Of a DNA stretch of 60,248 nucleotides, positions 1-10,119 are shown piece after piece. The DNA comes from Halomonas sp. DQ26W (GTDB taxonomy: Bacteria > Pseudomonadota > Gammaproteobacteria > Pseudomonadales > Halomonadaceae). Made by a program: the position numbers and the translations under genes. The stretch spans positions 1 to 60,248 of the forward strand of contig NZ_QPKI01000003.1 in assembly GCF_003339685.1 (NCBI RefSeq), in the 5' to 3' direction. Under the pieces are notes generated by a model. It did not search any database. It was not told where the DNA came from and saw only the letters and a program-made list of their open reading frames with translations. Each line of letters starts with the position of its first letter. Within the stretch, counting starts at the first letter, position 1.

Positions 1-20
1 ACGACGTGGCACTGTCGGTG

Positions 21-642
21 GAGAGGATCGTTGTTGGAGCGCTGGTCTCCATCGCGACTGGCGCCGGCAGGCGCCCGGCGGAGGCTGCCGACGCTGGCTA
101 TTACCGCGACCATGGCAACACTGCCGGGAGGCCTGCGGCCTCCAGTCGTGATCTGAAGATACTCCAACAGCGCGTGGCGCCGTTGGTGGAGAGGATCGTT
201 GTTGGAGCGCTGGTCTCCATCGCGACTGGCGCCGCCAGGCGCCCCGGCGGAGGCTGCCGACGCTGGCTATTACCGCGATCATGGCAACACCGCCGGGAGT
301 CCTTCGGCCTCCAGTCGTGATCTGAAGATACTCCAACAGCGGTGTGGTTTGCCTTAATGGAAAAAACAGCTGTTGGAGCGCTGGTTCCCATCGCGACTGG
401 CGCCGTCAGGCGCCTTGGCGGAGGCCACGGCGTTGTCGATGGTCGCTGGCACTGGCAACCCCGCCGGGAGGCCTGCGGCCTCCAGTCGTGATCTGAAGAT
501 GCTCCAACAGCGGTGTGGTTTGCCTTAATGGAAAAAACAGCTGTTGGAGCGCTGGTCCCCATCGCGACTGGCGCCTTGGCGGAGGCCACGGCGTTGTCGA
601 TGGTCGCTGGCACTGGCAACCCCGCCGGGAGGCCTGCGGCCT
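21..642. repeat. Tandem array of a ~170-bp hairpin-forming repeat (4 copies)
   Basis: Four copies begin with the same arm (TGTTGGAGCGCTGG) near 32, 200, 370 and 541, giving periods of about 168-171 bp. The first three end with the complementary arm CTCCAACAG at 162-170, 331-339 and 502-510. The fourth lacks that arm and breaks off near 642. Inside each copy a second pair of arms (ATCGCGACTGG and CCAGTCGTGAT) is also inverted, so one copy folds into a long interrupted hairpin. Copies 1-2 and copies 3-4 form two sub-types that differ in the middle segment and in the ~30-bp linker. The array probably continues left of the window, because the linker before copy 1 is also recognisable. It resembles REP/BIME-type intergenic repeats; no protein is supported here. 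Confidence 0.85.
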
Positions 643-756
643 CTTCACGCCAGTCTGCGTAGAACCAAAAAAATGACGCTGTCGGAAAGCGACAACTACC
701 CGCCAGGACACAAGCTCCTGCCAGGTTAATGCCATACCTCTCGCCAAACGAACAGC
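643..756. other. Intergenic remainder downstream of metZ
   Basis: This is a short unique sequence between the truncated fourth repeat copy and the metZ stop codon. It contains an AAAAAAA run at 666-672. No convincing gene or hairpin terminator was seen. Confidence 0.4.
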
Positions 757-1953
757 TCAAACCAAGGCATCGAGTCCCCGCGCCAGGTCGGTGCGAATAT
801 CGTCGAGAGACTCCAGTCCCACCGCCACGCGAATCAAGCCCTCGGTGATACCGGCAGCGAGTTTCTGGTCGTCGGAGAGGCGGCCATGGGTTGTGGTGGC
901 GGGATGAGTGATGGTGGTCTTGACGTCCCCCAGGTTGCCGGTGATGGAGAGCATGCGCGTGGCATCGATCACCGACCAGGCAACTTCACGCCCGCCCTTC
1001 ACCTCGAAACCGAGCACCGCGCCGAAGCCCTGCTGTTGACGCGACGCCAGCGCATGCTGCGGATGGTGTTCCAAGCCACTGTAGTAGACCTTCTCCACGG
1101 CCGGATGACTCACCAGCCACTGCGCCAGCGTCAGGGCATTCTCGCAGTGTGCCCGCATGCGCAGACTCAGGGTTTCAAGCCCCTTGGTGAATATCCAGGC
1201 ATTGAACGGGCTGAGACAGGGTCCGCATGTGCGCACAACACCGAAGATCTCCTCCAGCTCCTGGTTGCGCCCAACCACCGCGCCACCCACCGCCCTGCCC
1301 TGCCCATCCAGGTACTTGGTGGCCGAGTGGATGACCAAGTCGGCGCCCAGCGCCAGCGGCCGCTGGAGCGCCGGAGTCAGAAAACAGTTATCGATGGCCA
1401 ACAGCGCGTCATGCCGATGGGCTATCTTGGCAAGGGCTTCGATGTCGACGAGCTCCGAGAGCGGATTGGAGGGCGTCTCGGCGAACAACAGGCGAGTGTT
1501 CGGCGTGATGGCTGCTTCCCAGGCCGCAAGGTCCGACAACGCCACATAGTGCGTGGTGATACCCAGCTTGCCGAAATACTTGTCGAAGAGGCTGACCGTC
1601 GAACCGAACAGCGAGCGTGAGGCGACTATCTCATCGCCGGCCGACAGCAGCGCCATGACCGTGGCCAGTATGGCTGACATACCGGAGCTGGTGGCTACGC
1701 AGCGCTCGCCCCCCTCCATTACCGCCAAGCGGCGTTCGAAGGTATGCACCGTAGGATTGGTGAAGCGCGAGTAGACGTTGCCAGCCTCCTCGCCACCAAA
1801 CTTCCGTGCGGCTTCTGCCGCGCTACCATAGACGAAGCTCGACGTAGGAAAGATCGGCTCGCTGTGCTCCTGCTCGAAGGTGCGCTGGTGGCCGGCGCGA
1901 ATCGCTTGGGTCTCCAGAGCCCAGGCTCCTTCCGGTGTCGGGTCGTCGTGCAT
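757..1953 (-). CDS. metZ: O-succinylhomoserine sulfhydrylase (MetZ)
   Basis: PLP enzyme of the Cys/Met-metabolism (trans-sulfuration) family, 398 aa, that makes homocysteine from O-succinylhomoserine and sulfide in methionine synthesis. Family signatures are present: YSRFTNPT near residues 61-68, SGMSAI near 90, ETPSNP near 159-164, and the PLP-binding SATKYLDG with the Schiff-base lysine at about K213. The ATG at 1953 has an AAGGGA element upstream. The gene lies 26 bp after purF on the same strand, the purF-metZ order known from Pseudomonas, which supports MetZ over cystathionine gamma-synthase or MetY. The exact acyl donor (succinyl or acetyl) cannot be read from sequence alone. Confidence 0.93.
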   Translation of the reverse strand: MHDDPTPEGAWALETQAIRAGHQRTFEQEHSEPIFPTSSFVYGSAAEAARKFGGEEAGNVYSRFTNPTVHTFERRLAVMEGGERCVATSSGMSAILATVMALLSAGDEIVASRSLFGSTVSLFDKYFGKLGITTHYVALSDLAAWEAAITPNTRLLFAETPSNPLSELVDIEALAKIAHRHDALLAIDNCFLTPALQRPLALGADLVIHSATKYLDGQGRAVGGAVVGRNQELEEIFGVVRTCGPCLSPFNAWIFTKGLETLSLRMRAHCENALTLAQWLVSHPAVEKVYYSGLEHHPQHALASRQQQGFGAVLGFEVKGGREVAWSVIDATRMLSITGNLGDVKTTITHPATTTHGRLSDDQKLAAGITEGLIRVAVGLESLDDIRTDLARGLDALV

Positions 1954-1979
1954 GTTCGGTCCCTTGTTCTTGGCAGCGA

Positions 1980-3503
1980 TCAGTCGTCGATGTCGTCGTC
2001 CTGATTGTGCATTCCCACCAGCGCATGGCCGCCCGTGCTCTGCTGCTGCTTGGCGGCGTCGTTGCGCGATGCCTCGAGCGCCGACAGATAGCCGTCATCG
2101 ATATCGCCAGTGATGTAGCGACCATCGAAGACCGAACAATCGAAGGTAGCCAGTTCCGGATTCACCTCACGACAGGCTGCCTTGAGGTCCTCCAGATCCT
2201 GGTAGAAGATCCTGTCGGCACCAATGAGCTCGCCCACCTCGGTTTCACTGCGACCATGGGCAATCAGTTCGTTGGCGGCCGGCATGTCGATCCCGTAGAC
2301 ATTAGGATAGCGCACGGGGGGGGCCGCCGAGGCGAAGTAGACCTTGTTGGCACCGGCCTCACGTGCCATCTGGATGATCTGCTTGCAGGTGGTACCGCGC
2401 ACGATAGAGTCATCCACCAGCAGCACATTCTTACCCTTGAACTCGATGTCGATGGCGTTGAGCTTCTGGCGCACCGACTTCTTGCGCTGGGTCTGGCCGG
2501 GCATGATGAAGGTCCGGCCGATATAGCGGTTCTTCATGAAACCTTCCCGATACGTCACACCCAGGTGCTGAGCCAGCTCCAGCGCCGAGGTGCGTGACGT
2601 ATCGGGAATCGGGATAACCACGTCGATGTCGTGTTCCGGCCATTCGCTGCGAATGCGATCGCCGAGCTTGCGGCCCATCTGCATGCGGGTGCCATAGACA
2701 TAGGCACCGTCGAGAATGGAGTCCGGGCGAGCCAGGTAGACGTGCTCGAAGATGCAAGGCGCAAGGTTGGGACGGTCGGCACAGGATTGCGTATGGATAT
2801 TGCCCTCCATGTCGACGAAGATCGCCTCGCCGGGCGCTAGGTCGCGATGCAGTTCGAAACCGCCCACGTCGAGAGCCACCGACTCCGAGGCAATCATCAC
2901 CTCCTGGCCGCTGCCCTCGTCGCGGGTGCCGAATACCACCGGACGAATGCCGTTGGGGTCGCGGAAGGCCACCAGGCCGAAGCCGTTGATGATTGCCACG
3001 GCCGCATAACCCCCACGGCAGCGCCGATAGACACGACGCACGGCATCGAAGATGTCGCCCGGTTCCAGGTGGGGACCTTGCTTGCCCAGCTCATGGGCGA
3101 AGACATTAAGCAGTACCTCGGAGTCGGAACTGGTGTTGATGTGGCGCAGGTCAGAGGAGAACAACTCCTGTTTGAGCTGATCCGAATTGGTCAGATTGCC
3201 GTTGTGCGCCAGCGAAATCCCATAGGGCGAGTTGACGTAGAAGGGCTGGGACTCCGCCTCGCTGGACGAGCCGGCCGTGGGGTAGCGCACGTGGCCGATG
3301 CCCACGTTACCCTTCAGCCGTGCCATGTGGCGAGTGTGGAAGACATCGCGTACCAGACCGTTGCTCTTGCGGAGAAGAAAGCGGCCTTCGCTCCATGTCA
3401 TCATGCCGGCGGCATCCTGTCCGCGATGCTGTAGCACCGTCAGGGCGTCATAGATCGCCTGGTTGACGGTCTGCTTGGCCAGAAGGCCCACGATACCGCA
3501 CAT
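1980..3503 (-). CDS. purF: Amidophosphoribosyltransferase (PurF)
   Basis: Commits PRPP to purine synthesis by transferring glutamine-derived ammonia to give phosphoribosylamine. The protein has 507 aa, the usual length. It opens with MCGIVGLL, so removal of Met exposes the catalytic Cys of the class II glutamine amidotransferase (Ntn) domain. HRGQDAAG follows at about residue 26. The C-terminal phosphoribosyltransferase domain carries the PRPP loop [13 protein letters not shown]. It follows cvpA on the minus strand with a 113-bp gap holding a GC hairpin. The cvpA-purF pairing is conserved in gammaproteobacteria. No PurR-like operator was recognised upstream. Confidence 0.97.
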   Translation of the reverse strand: MCGIVGLLAKQTVNQAIYDALTVLQHRGQDAAGMMTWSEGRFLLRKSNGLVRDVFHTRHMARLKGNVGIGHVRYPTAGSSSEAESQPFYVNSPYGISLAHNGNLTNSDQLKQELFSSDLRHINTSSDSEVLLNVFAHELGKQGPHLEPGDIFDAVRRVYRRCRGGYAAVAIINGFGLVAFRDPNGIRPVVFGTRDEGSGQEVMIASESVALDVGGFELHRDLAPGEAIFVDMEGNIHTQSCADRPNLAPCIFEHVYLARPDSILDGAYVYGTRMQMGRKLGDRIRSEWPEHDIDVVIPIPDTSRTSALELAQHLGVTYREGFMKNRYIGRTFIMPGQTQRKKSVRQKLNAIDIEFKGKNVLLVDDSIVRGTTCKQIIQMAREAGANKVYFASAAPPVRYPNVYGIDMPAANELIAHGRSETEVGELIGADRIFYQDLEDLKAACREVNPELATFDCSVFDGRYITGDIDDGYLSALEASRNDAAKQQQSTGGHALVGMHNQDDDIDD

Positions 3504-3527
3504 TCCACCTTACCTCGCTGCCATGGG

Positions 3528-3545
3528 GCCGGCCTGGAGGCCGGC
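3528..3545 (-). other. GC-rich hairpin between cvpA and purF
   Basis: A perfect stem GCCGGCCT / AGGCCGGC with a 2-nt centre lies just upstream of the purF start on the transcribed strand. No U-run follows it. It may be an intercistronic RNA structure or a REP-like remnant; its function is not known. Confidence 0.4.
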
Positions 3546-3616
3546 ATATCGTTCAATTGTCGTTCGCGTGTCGTGCGCTGGGTCAGGATGATCGTCAAGA
3601 ACATAAAGCCGATGGC

Positions 3617-4198
3617 TCAGAGCGTGGTCTCGTTTGGGACGCTGGGCGCTTCGCGCTCGGTGGCTTCGCGGCTTTGCGGAAACGACAGGTTACGCCACGA
3701 CTCGGGTGTCTCGGGCACCCGATCCTCCCAGGCTTCCAATTGGCTGACTGCCCAGTCACGCAACTGCTCGAAGGCGGGCCTCAGCTCAGCCTCCTGCCAG
3801 GCTTGAAGCTGGGCCAACGGGGTCAGCGTGATCAGGATGGTGGCGATGATCAGTATCGCCGCCCCACGCGCTACACCGAAGCAGGCGCCTGCCACGCGAT
3901 TGAAAAATCCCATGCCGACCCACTCCACTGCCGCATGGACCATGCGGATGACGATGCCGCAGAGCAAGATGACCCCGAGGATCACCAGCACGAAGGCCAG
4001 CACCAGGCGGCCATCGGGATTGTCGATGAACCCTGACAACAGGTCGGCCACAGGCTCGGCCAGCAACCGCGCCGCCAGCAGGGCGATGATCCACGCCGCC
4101 AGCCCAAGCCCTTCCCGGATCAGACCGCGCATGAAGCCCGCCAGGGTCGATACCGCCAGTACGCCGAGAAATATCCAGTCAATCCAAGTCAGTAACAT
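3617..4198 (-). CDS. cvpA: CvpA family inner-membrane protein
   Basis: 193-aa membrane protein starting MLLTWIDWIFLGVLAVSTLAG. About four hydrophobic segments fall in the first ~125 residues, with the family-typical GFMRGLIREG after the first helix. A soluble, charged C-terminal tail of about 60 residues follows. CvpA was first linked to colicin V production; in other bacteria it affects envelope stress and secretion, and its biochemical role is unresolved. It lies between dedD and purF on the same strand, 16 bp after dedD, consistent with one dedD-cvpA-purF unit. Confidence 0.9.
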   Translation of the reverse strand: MLLTWIDWIFLGVLAVSTLAGFMRGLIREGLGLAAWIIALLAARLLAEPVADLLSGFIDNPDGRLVLAFVLVILGVILLCGIVIRMVHAAVEWVGMGFFNRVAGACFGVARGAAILIIATILITLTPLAQLQAWQEAELRPAFEQLRDWAVSQLEAWEDRVPETPESWRNLSFPQSREATEREAPSVPNETTL

Positions 4199-4214
4199 GG
4201 GTTCACTCTTTACG

Positions 4215-4931
4215 TCACTCCCTCACCCGTACCAGCAGTCCTTGAAGGTTGGCCTGCTCTTTCAGCTCAGCCATGGCGCGCTCGCCAGACTCGGAGGAGT
4301 CGTAGGGTCCGACGTATACCGTGGTCATGTTGTTGTCACGACGTTGGCTATAAGCCGAGAACCCCTGCTCCACCAGTTGGGCCTGGAGCCGCTCGGCGTT
4401 GCCCAGTTCGGCGAAGCTGCCCACCTGTACTGCCCACTCGCCGGCCGCAGTCGTGGACGTGGCACTCGGCTCAGCATCAGCCTGTCGGCTGTCGAGCCGC
4501 TCGGATGCTGCACGGGCCAGGTCAGCGATGGGGTCTTCGGCAGGCACATCCCGAACCAGCGGTTCGTCAGCCTCGGGCACCTGTTGCGCGAGGTCCGGCT
4601 GGAGCACCTCAGTTGGCGGCACCTCAACGACAAGCGCCTCTTCCGGTGCATCAATACCAAGTTCAACGACAGGTTCGATATCGGCGGGCTCAGACAGCGA
4701 GCTTGCCTCTCCTGGCGACGAGCCGGGGCCACGGATTTCCCCCAGGCTACTTGGCGGCTGTGGATCAGGGATATCGCGTCGCTCAACCGGCACCGGCTGC
4801 TCGATACTCATGATCGGTTGCGGTCGCTCGTCGCGGGGTGCCGGATCGTCGAACAGCATCGGCACGAAAATCACCGCCAGGGCGATCAGGATAATGGCCC
4901 CGCTGATACGCTCACGCATTCCGTACTTCAT
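4215..4931 (-). CDS. dedD: DedD-like SPOR-domain cell-division protein
   Basis: 238 aa. The N-terminus MKYGMRERISG precedes a single transmembrane helix (IILIALAVIFVPML, about residues 13-26). A long acidic, proline-rich periplasmic linker follows. The C-terminal SPOR domain (about residues 165-238) contains WAVQVGSF and VYVGPY, the strands that bind denuded septal glycan. DedD-type proteins localise to the division septum. The gene sits between folC and cvpA, the same place as dedD in enterobacteria. The linker is unusually rich in Glu, Asp and Pro, as expected of a halophile. Confidence 0.88.
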   Translation of the reverse strand: MKYGMRERISGAIILIALAVIFVPMLFDDPAPRDERPQPIMSIEQPVPVERRDIPDPQPPSSLGEIRGPGSSPGEASSLSEPADIEPVVELGIDAPEEALVVEVPPTEVLQPDLAQQVPEADEPLVRDVPAEDPIADLARAASERLDSRQADAEPSATSTTAAGEWAVQVGSFAELGNAERLQAQLVEQGFSAYSQRRDNNMTTVYVGPYDSSESGERAMAELKEQANLQGLLVRVRE

Positions 4932-4960
4932 CTTGACCTCCTGCCCAGGCTAAGCCACAG

Positions 4961-6241
4961 CTATGCCTGCATCCATGCCAGAATGGCGCCTACGGTAAAG
5001 AAGGAGCCGCAGACCAGTACTCGGTCTTCAGGGGCGAGCCGGCTGCTCAGCCACTCGGCTCCTGCCTCCGGCGATGTCGCCTGGAAAGCCACCGCCGCGC
5101 CACTTGCGTGAACGTGTTCGGCCAGCTCCGACGCAGTGCGCGCACGCTCGCCCACCAGGGTCACTGTCACCCAGGCGTCCGCGACTGCTGCCAAGGCGCC
5201 TATCACGCCATCGGCATCCTTGTCGCCCAGCATGCCCAGCAGTATCCAGGTTCGACCCTTGCAGGGCATGGCCTGTAGCCGCCCTGCCAGATAGGCCGCC
5301 GCATGCGGGTTGTGCCCGACATCGAGACACCACTGCCCCAGCCACTGCATCCGCCCCGGCAACCTGACGTCGGCCAGTGCCCGCCGACAGGCGGCAGTAT
5401 CCAGGGCCACATCGGCCAGAGTCAGGGCCTTGAGCGCCGTTGCTGCATTGTCCAGCGGTAGGCCAGGGTCAGGCAAGTCATCGAGAGAATCGCTGCCGGC
5501 AACGGATTCGCCACCCTGCCAGCGCCAGCCGGATGGACCCGCTTCCTGCCAATCAAAGGCTTCACCGATGGCCACAATAGTAGTCCCACGCTCAACTGCC
5601 GTCGTACGCACGCTGTCCGGGAGGTCGCGGCTGCCCAAAACCGCTGGCCTGCCCATGCGAAAGATACCCGCTTTTTCACGGCCGATACCATCGAGGTCGT
5701 CGCCCAGGTACGCTGCGTGGTCACGGGCGATGGTAGTGATTACCGCCACGTCGGCATCGATGATATTCACCGCGTCCAGCCGTCCGCCGAGGCCGACCTC
5801 CAGGATTGCCATATCCGGCTGCAACCCTTTTATAGTCCAGAGAGCCGCTAGCGTACCTACCTCAAAGTAACTCAGGCTGACAGGGCTGCCGTCAAGGCGT
5901 GCCGCCTCGACCACCTCGAACCCCGCAATCAGCATATCGTCGCTGGCCTCAACCCCATCCAGGCGAAGCCGCTCGTTGTAGCGGAGAAGATGTGGCGACG
6001 TATAGCTCGCGGTGGAAAGACCATGCGCTCGGGCCAGCGCCTCGAGCATGGCAACCGTGGAGCCTTTGCCGTTGGTTCCCGCGACGGTAATGACACGCCG
6101 AGCCAGGGTGGCGTCGAGTAGACACATGCGACGGCCGACCTCGGACACTCTGTCGAGGCCGAGGTCGATACCCATGGGATGCGCTGCTTCCAGCCGAGCC
6201 AACCAGGCATCGAGACGGTGGGATGTATCGGGTCGCGTCAC
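4961..6241 (-). CDS. folC: Bifunctional folylpolyglutamate / dihydrofolate synthase (FolC)
   Basis: Adds L-glutamate to dihydropteroate and extends folate polyglutamates. Mur-ligase-fold signatures are present: the P-loop VAGTNGKGSTVAML, SPHLLRYNERLRLDG, and the later DVGHNPHAA. The frame is open upstream to an ATG at 6352, which would overlap accD by about 100 bp. The GTG at 6241, just after the accD stop, gives VTRPDTSHRLDAWL and matches the N-terminus of E. coli FolC much better, so it is preferred (426 aa). No strong Shine-Dalgarno precedes it, which fits translational coupling to accD. Confidence 0.92.
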   Translation of the reverse strand: MTRPDTSHRLDAWLARLEAAHPMGIDLGLDRVSEVGRRMCLLDATLARRVITVAGTNGKGSTVAMLEALARAHGLSTASYTSPHLLRYNERLRLDGVEASDDMLIAGFEVVEAARLDGSPVSLSYFEVGTLAALWTIKGLQPDMAILEVGLGGRLDAVNIIDADVAVITTIARDHAAYLGDDLDGIGREKAGIFRMGRPAVLGSRDLPDSVRTTAVERGTTIVAIGEAFDWQEAGPSGWRWQGGESVAGSDSLDDLPDPGLPLDNAATALKALTLADVALDTAACRRALADVRLPGRMQWLGQWCLDVGHNPHAAAYLAGRLQAMPCKGRTWILLGMLGDKDADGVIGALAAVADAWVTVTLVGERARTASELAEHVHASGAAVAFQATSPEAGAEWLSSRLAPEDRVLVCGSFFTVGAILAWMQA

Positions 6242-6248
6242 GGCCGGG

Positions 6249-7280
6249 TCAACGCGCCGGCTCGGAGCGGTCGTCTTCACTGTCAGGCTCGCCCGGTTCC
6301 AAAGACTCATCCGCAGAGTCAGTCGGCTCGGAGGCAAGGGACTGTTCAACATCAGCCTCTTCGCCCTGCTCGGCCATATCGACCAGATCCGGCTCGCCCA
6401 GCAGCTCCTCGTCGAGACCGATTGCAGGCTGGTGGGTCAGCTTGCGCAGCACTCCACCCAGCCGGTTGCGCATATCGCCCCGCGACACGATCATGTCCAC
6501 GGTACCGTGCTCAAGCAAGAATTCGCTGCGCTGGAAGCCCTCGGGTAACTTCTCGCGAACGGTCTGCTCGATGACCCGCGGGCCGGCAAAACCGATCAGC
6601 GCATTGGGCTCAGCTACGTTAAGGTCGCCAAGCATGGCCAGCGACGCGGAAACACCACCGAACACCGGGTCTGTCAGCACCGAAATGTAGGGCACGCCCG
6701 CCTCGCGCAACCGCTCCAGCGCCGCCGATGTCTTGGCCATCTGCATCAGCGAGAACAGCGCCTCTTGCATACGCGCACCACCCGAGGCTGAGAAGCAGAT
6801 CAGTGGTATGCGCTCCTCCAGGGCCAGGGTGGCGGCACGCACGAACTTCTCGCCCACCACGGCCCCCATGGAACCACCCATGAAGGTGAACTCGAAGGCC
6901 ACTATGACCACCGGCAGGCCGTCGAGACTGCCACGCACGGCAATCAGCGCATCCTTCTCGCCGGTTTCCTTCTGGGCAGCACTGAGGCGATCCTTGTACT
7001 TCTTCGAGTCGCGAAACTTGAGGCGATCCATGGGCTCGAGATCCGCCGATATCTCCTCGCGCCCCTCCTTGTCGAGGAACCAGTCGATGCGCTTGCGCGC
7101 AGTCAGCCGCATGTGATGGTCACACTTGGGGCAGACGTTGTGGTGCTTCTCCAGCTCAGGCAGGTAGAGCACCGCTTCGCATTTGGGACACTTGCGCCAC
7201 AGGCCATCGGGCACGCTGGCCCGGCGATCCTTGCGTTGTATACGCCCCATGGAAGGGACGATCTTGTCAAGCCAGCTCAT
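6249..7280 (-). CDS. accD: Acetyl-CoA carboxylase carboxyltransferase subunit beta (AccD)
   Basis: 343 aa. With AccA it transfers carboxyl from carboxybiotin to acetyl-CoA, giving malonyl-CoA for fatty-acid synthesis. The N-terminal zinc ribbon is intact, with cysteines near residues 31, 34, 50 and 53 (CPKC...CPKC). The crotonase-like core follows, with [10 protein letters not shown] and the [13 protein letters not shown] segment. Unlike E. coli AccD it ends in an acidic tail of about 45 residues rich in Glu, Asp and Ser, likely a haloadaptation. Its position before folC matches the Pseudomonas order. Confidence 0.96.
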   Translation of the reverse strand: MSWLDKIVPSMGRIQRKDRRASVPDGLWRKCPKCEAVLYLPELEKHHNVCPKCDHHMRLTARKRIDWFLDKEGREEISADLEPMDRLKFRDSKKYKDRLSAAQKETGEKDALIAVRGSLDGLPVVIVAFEFTFMGGSMGAVVGEKFVRAATLALEERIPLICFSASGGARMQEALFSLMQMAKTSAALERLREAGVPYISVLTDPVFGGVSASLAMLGDLNVAEPNALIGFAGPRVIEQTVREKLPEGFQRSEFLLEHGTVDMIVSRGDMRNRLGGVLRKLTHQPAIGLDEELLGEPDLVDMAEQGEEADVEQSLASEPTDSADESLEPGEPDSEDDRSEPAR

Positions 7281-7301
7281 GAAAGGCTTCCGTATGCTGT
7301 C

Positions 7302-7322
7302 ACGCCCGGCGTGGCCGGGCGT
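7302..7322 (-). other. Hairpin between trpA and accD
   Basis: A 9-bp stem ACGCCCGGC / GCCGGGCGT with a 3-nt loop lies 25 bp after the trpA stop on the transcribed strand. There is no U-run, so it is at best a weak or Rho-assisted terminator, or an mRNA-processing structure separating trp from accD-folC. Confidence 0.4.
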
Positions 7323-7346
7323 CGTGTATCGAATCGGTTGGCGACG

Positions 7347-8162
7347 TCAGCGACCGCTCAGGGCATCCAGGGCCGTGCGCATTTCACTCAGTACCGCCTT
7401 GAGTTCACCGGCTATAAGGCCAGGATTCTCGGCATTGGCAGCGATACGGCTGACCAATGCACTGCCGACAATCACGCCATCGGCCACCTTGCCGACCTCG
7501 GCTGCCGAGGCACCGTCGCGGATACCAAAGCCCACGCAGAGCGGAAGGTCAGTCAGTTCGCGCAGCGGTGCCAGATGGCTGGCCACATCCTCTGCATTGA
7601 GCGTTGCGGCACCGGTCACACCCTTGAGGGCCACATAGTAGAGGTAGCCTTCGCCATGGCCGCATATTGTAGCGGCCCGCTCATGGGAAGTGGTAGGGGC
7701 AACGAGAAAGATCGAGGCCAGCCCACGCGCCTTGAGGATAGGCCCGAGCACATCGGCTTCCTCGGGGGGCATATCGACGGTGAGCACCCCATCGACACCT
7801 GCGGCGGCGGCCTGGTCGGCGAAGGCGTCCAGGCCGATCCGCTCAACTGGATTCAGGTAGCCCATCAGGACCACCGGGGTATCGGTGTCGGTCTGGCGAA
7901 ACTCGTGGACCATCTCGAACAGATGGGTCAGGCGTACGCCGTGCTTCAGCGCCCGCTCGCAGGCCTTCTGGATCACCGGGCCGTCGGCCATGGGGTCGGA
8001 GAATGGCACACCCAACTCGATGATATCGGCGCCCGCTTCCACCATCGCGTGCATGAAACCAACGGTATGCTCGGGCGCCGGGTCACCAGCGGTGATGAAG
8101 GGAATCAGCGCCCGACGGCCATCGGCCTTGAGCGCGGCGAAGCGTTGGTCGATACGGTTCAT
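7347..8162 (-). CDS. trpA: Tryptophan synthase alpha subunit (TrpA)
   Basis: 271-aa TIM-barrel subunit that cleaves indole-3-glycerol phosphate and channels indole to TrpB. It contains [11 protein letters not shown] at residues 19-29 and the catalytic stretch [19 protein letters not shown], with the active-site Glu and Asp in the usual places. It follows trpB by 9 bp on the minus strand, so the two are surely co-transcribed and form the alpha2-beta2 complex. No trpR operator or leader peptide was recognised in the window. Confidence 0.97.
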   Translation of the reverse strand: MNRIDQRFAALKADGRRALIPFITAGDPAPEHTVGFMHAMVEAGADIIELGVPFSDPMADGPVIQKACERALKHGVRLTHLFEMVHEFRQTDTDTPVVLMGYLNPVERIGLDAFADQAAAAGVDGVLTVDMPPEEADVLGPILKARGLASIFLVAPTTSHERAATICGHGEGYLYYVALKGVTGAATLNAEDVASHLAPLRELTDLPLCVGFGIRDGASAAEVGKVADGVIVGSALVSRIAANAENPGLIAGELKAVLSEMRTALDALSGR

Positions 8163-8171
8163 TTGAGCCCC

Positions 8172-9386
8172 TTAGAATTCGATGCCGTCGAGTTTGGCAA
8201 CCGTCATGATGTCCTTGTCGCCGCGCCCGGAAAGGTTGACGACGATGTTCTGGTCGGGACGCATGGTCGGCGCCAGCACCTTGGCATAGGCCAGGGCGTG
8301 GGCGGACTCCAGTGCCGGCATGATGCCCTCGACCCGGGTCAGTTCACGAAACGCCTCGAGAACCGCATCGTCGTTGGCCGCCACGTAATTGACACGCCCG
8401 ACATCCTTCCACAGCGCGTGCTCGGGGCCGACGCCGGGATAGTCCAGGCCCGCCGAGATCGAGTGGGTATCGGAAACTTGACCGCCTTCGTCCGACATCA
8501 GGTAGGTACGGTTGCCGTGCAACACGCCGCGGGGTGCATTGGAGGCGAGCGGCGCTGCGTGACGACCGGTCTCGACACCGTCACCGCCGGCCTCGACGCC
8601 GTACATGACCACGTCATCGTCTTCGACGAAGGGGTAGAACAGGCCCATGGCGTTGGAGCCGCCGCCGACACAGGCAACCAGCGCGTCGGGGAGTCGGCCA
8701 AATTCCTCCAGCGACTGGCGTCGTGCCTCGCGACCGACCACGGCATTGAAATCACGCACCAACATGGGATAGGGGTGCGGGCCGGCCACGGTGCCGATGA
8801 TGTAGAAGGTGTCATCGACGTTGGTGACCCAGTCTCGCAGCGCCTCGTTCATCGCATCCTTCAGCGTGCGGGTTCCGGATTCCACCGGAATCACGTTGGC
8901 GCCCAGCAGGTGCATGCGATAGACATTGAGTTTCTGGCGCTGGACGTCCTCGGCGCCCATATAGACATCGCATTTCAGCCCGAGACGTGCCGCCACCGTG
9001 GCCGTGGCCACACCGTGCTGCCCGGCACCAGTCTCGGCGATCACCCGTGGCTTGCCGCTCTTCTTGGCCAGGAGCGCCTGGCCAATGGTGTTGTTCACCT
9101 TGTGGGCGCCGGTATGGTTGAGATCTTCCCGCTTGAGCCAGACCTGTGCCCCGCCCAGCTGCTTCGACCATCGCTCGGCGTGATAGAGCGGAGACGGACG
9201 GCCCACGTAATGGGCCAGGTCATAGTCGAATTCGGCCTGGAATTGGGGATCGTCGCGAAGGCTAAGGTAGGCCTTCTCCAGATCGTCCAGGGCGAAGCTC
9301 AGGGTCTCCGAGACGAACCGGCCGCCATACGCGCCAAAGTGGCCACGGGCATCCGGCAGTCGGGTCAGGTCACTGAACTTGCTCAC
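8172..9386 (-). CDS. trpB: Tryptophan synthase beta subunit (TrpB)
   Basis: PLP enzyme that condenses indole with serine. The TrpB pattern is clear: [16 protein letters not shown] (Schiff-base Lys in HKVNN), [13 protein letters not shown], and GGGSNAMG for phosphate binding. The frame stays open to 9554, but the first residues that align with the family are [15 protein letters not shown]. The GTG at 9386 has GAGGTG six bases upstream and gives 404 aa, the normal length, so it was chosen. It lies 82 bp after trpF. In Pseudomonas trpBA sits elsewhere, so its place between trpF and accD is a lineage feature. Confidence 0.95.
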   Translation of the reverse strand: MSKFSDLTRLPDARGHFGAYGGRFVSETLSFALDDLEKAYLSLRDDPQFQAEFDYDLAHYVGRPSPLYHAERWSKQLGGAQVWLKREDLNHTGAHKVNNTIGQALLAKKSGKPRVIAETGAGQHGVATATVAARLGLKCDVYMGAEDVQRQKLNVYRMHLLGANVIPVESGTRTLKDAMNEALRDWVTNVDDTFYIIGTVAGPHPYPMLVRDFNAVVGREARRQSLEEFGRLPDALVACVGGGSNAMGLFYPFVEDDDVVMYGVEAGGDGVETGRHAAPLASNAPRGVLHGNRTYLMSDEGGQVSDTHSISAGLDYPGVGPEHALWKDVGRVNYVAANDDAVLEAFRELTRVEGIMPALESAHALAYAKVLAPTMRPDQNIVVNLSGRGDKDIMTVAKLDGIEF

Positions 9387-9468
9387 GAAAGACACCTCAT
9401 AGGGTCGCCAGTAGGAACAGGAGAAAATCAAGGAGATACGGTCGACGCACCACGGCTTAGCGAAACCG

Positions 9469-10119
9469 CTATCGGCACCCGCTATCGGCACCCTGCACCG
9501 CCGCCGCAAAGGCCAAAAGCCGTTCGGGGTCCTTGCAACCGCGAGCCACCTCAACGCCGCCGGAAACGTCTACCGCAAAGGGACGCACACGGACGATGGC
9601 TTGGGACACATTGGCCGGCGTCAAACCTCCCGCGAGAATAACAGGTTTTGCCAGGCTTGAGGGGATTCGCGACCAGTCGAAGGTCTCGCCGGTGCCGCCC
9701 GGCACCCCGGGACGATAGGCATCCAGCAGTAGCGCCTGGGCACCGGAATAGGCCTCTGCCGCAGCGTGCAGGTCGAGATCGCCGCGCATGCGCAGCGCCT
9801 TGATCCAGGGGCGCTCGAATCCAGTGCAATAATCCGCGGTTTCGTCACCGTGGAACTGCAGCAGGTCCAGATGCCGGCTGACGCTGGCGACCTGTTCAAC
9901 CGATTGGTCGACGAAAAGTCCGACACGAGTGACGAAGGCGGGCACACGGGCGGCGAGCGACGCAAGGCGCTCCTCGTCGACATGCCGACGGCTGCCCGGC
10001 CAGAGCACGAAGCCAAGTGCGTCGGCACCGGCAGCCACGGCGGCATCCACGTCTTGCTCGCGGGTCAAGCCGCAGAACTTGATCCGGGTACGAAGAGGCG
10101 GCGGATGCGATTCGCTCAT
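9469..10119 (-). CDS. trpF: Phosphoribosylanthranilate isomerase (TrpF)
   Basis: 216-aa single TIM barrel for the Amadori rearrangement in tryptophan synthesis. It carries [10 protein letters not shown] (catalytic Cys near residue 16), [14 protein letters not shown], the product-phosphate loops [10 protein letters not shown] and the end motif VDVSGGVE. Its start overlaps the truA stop by ATGA, indicating translational coupling in a truA-trpF-trpB-trpA unit. It is a stand-alone TrpF, not fused to TrpC. Confidence 0.95.
   Translation of the reverse strand: MSESHPPPLRTRIKFCGLTREQDVDAAVAAGADALGFVLWPGSRRHVDEERLASLAARVPAFVTRVGLFVDQSVEQVASVSRHLDLLQFHGDETADYCTGFERPWIKALRMRGDLDLHAAAEAYSGAQALLLDAYRPGVPGGTGETFDWSRIPSSLAKPVILAGGLTPANVSQAIVRVRPFAVDVSGGVEVARGCKDPERLLAFAAAVQGADSGCR

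Noticed and set aside
1..642. CRISPR array
   Set aside because: Units are ~170 bp, nearly identical along most of their length and palindromic; there are no short repeats with unique spacers and no cas genes.
101..760. 219-codon minus-strand frame over the repeat array
   Set aside because: It is made of the repeat itself, with no ribosome-binding site; repeated protein segments simply mirror the DNA repeat.
7113..9641. Long plus-strand open frame (842 codons) opposite accD-trpA-trpB
   Set aside because: It lies antisense to three well-conserved genes and shows no domain; it is a by-product of high GC and codon bias.
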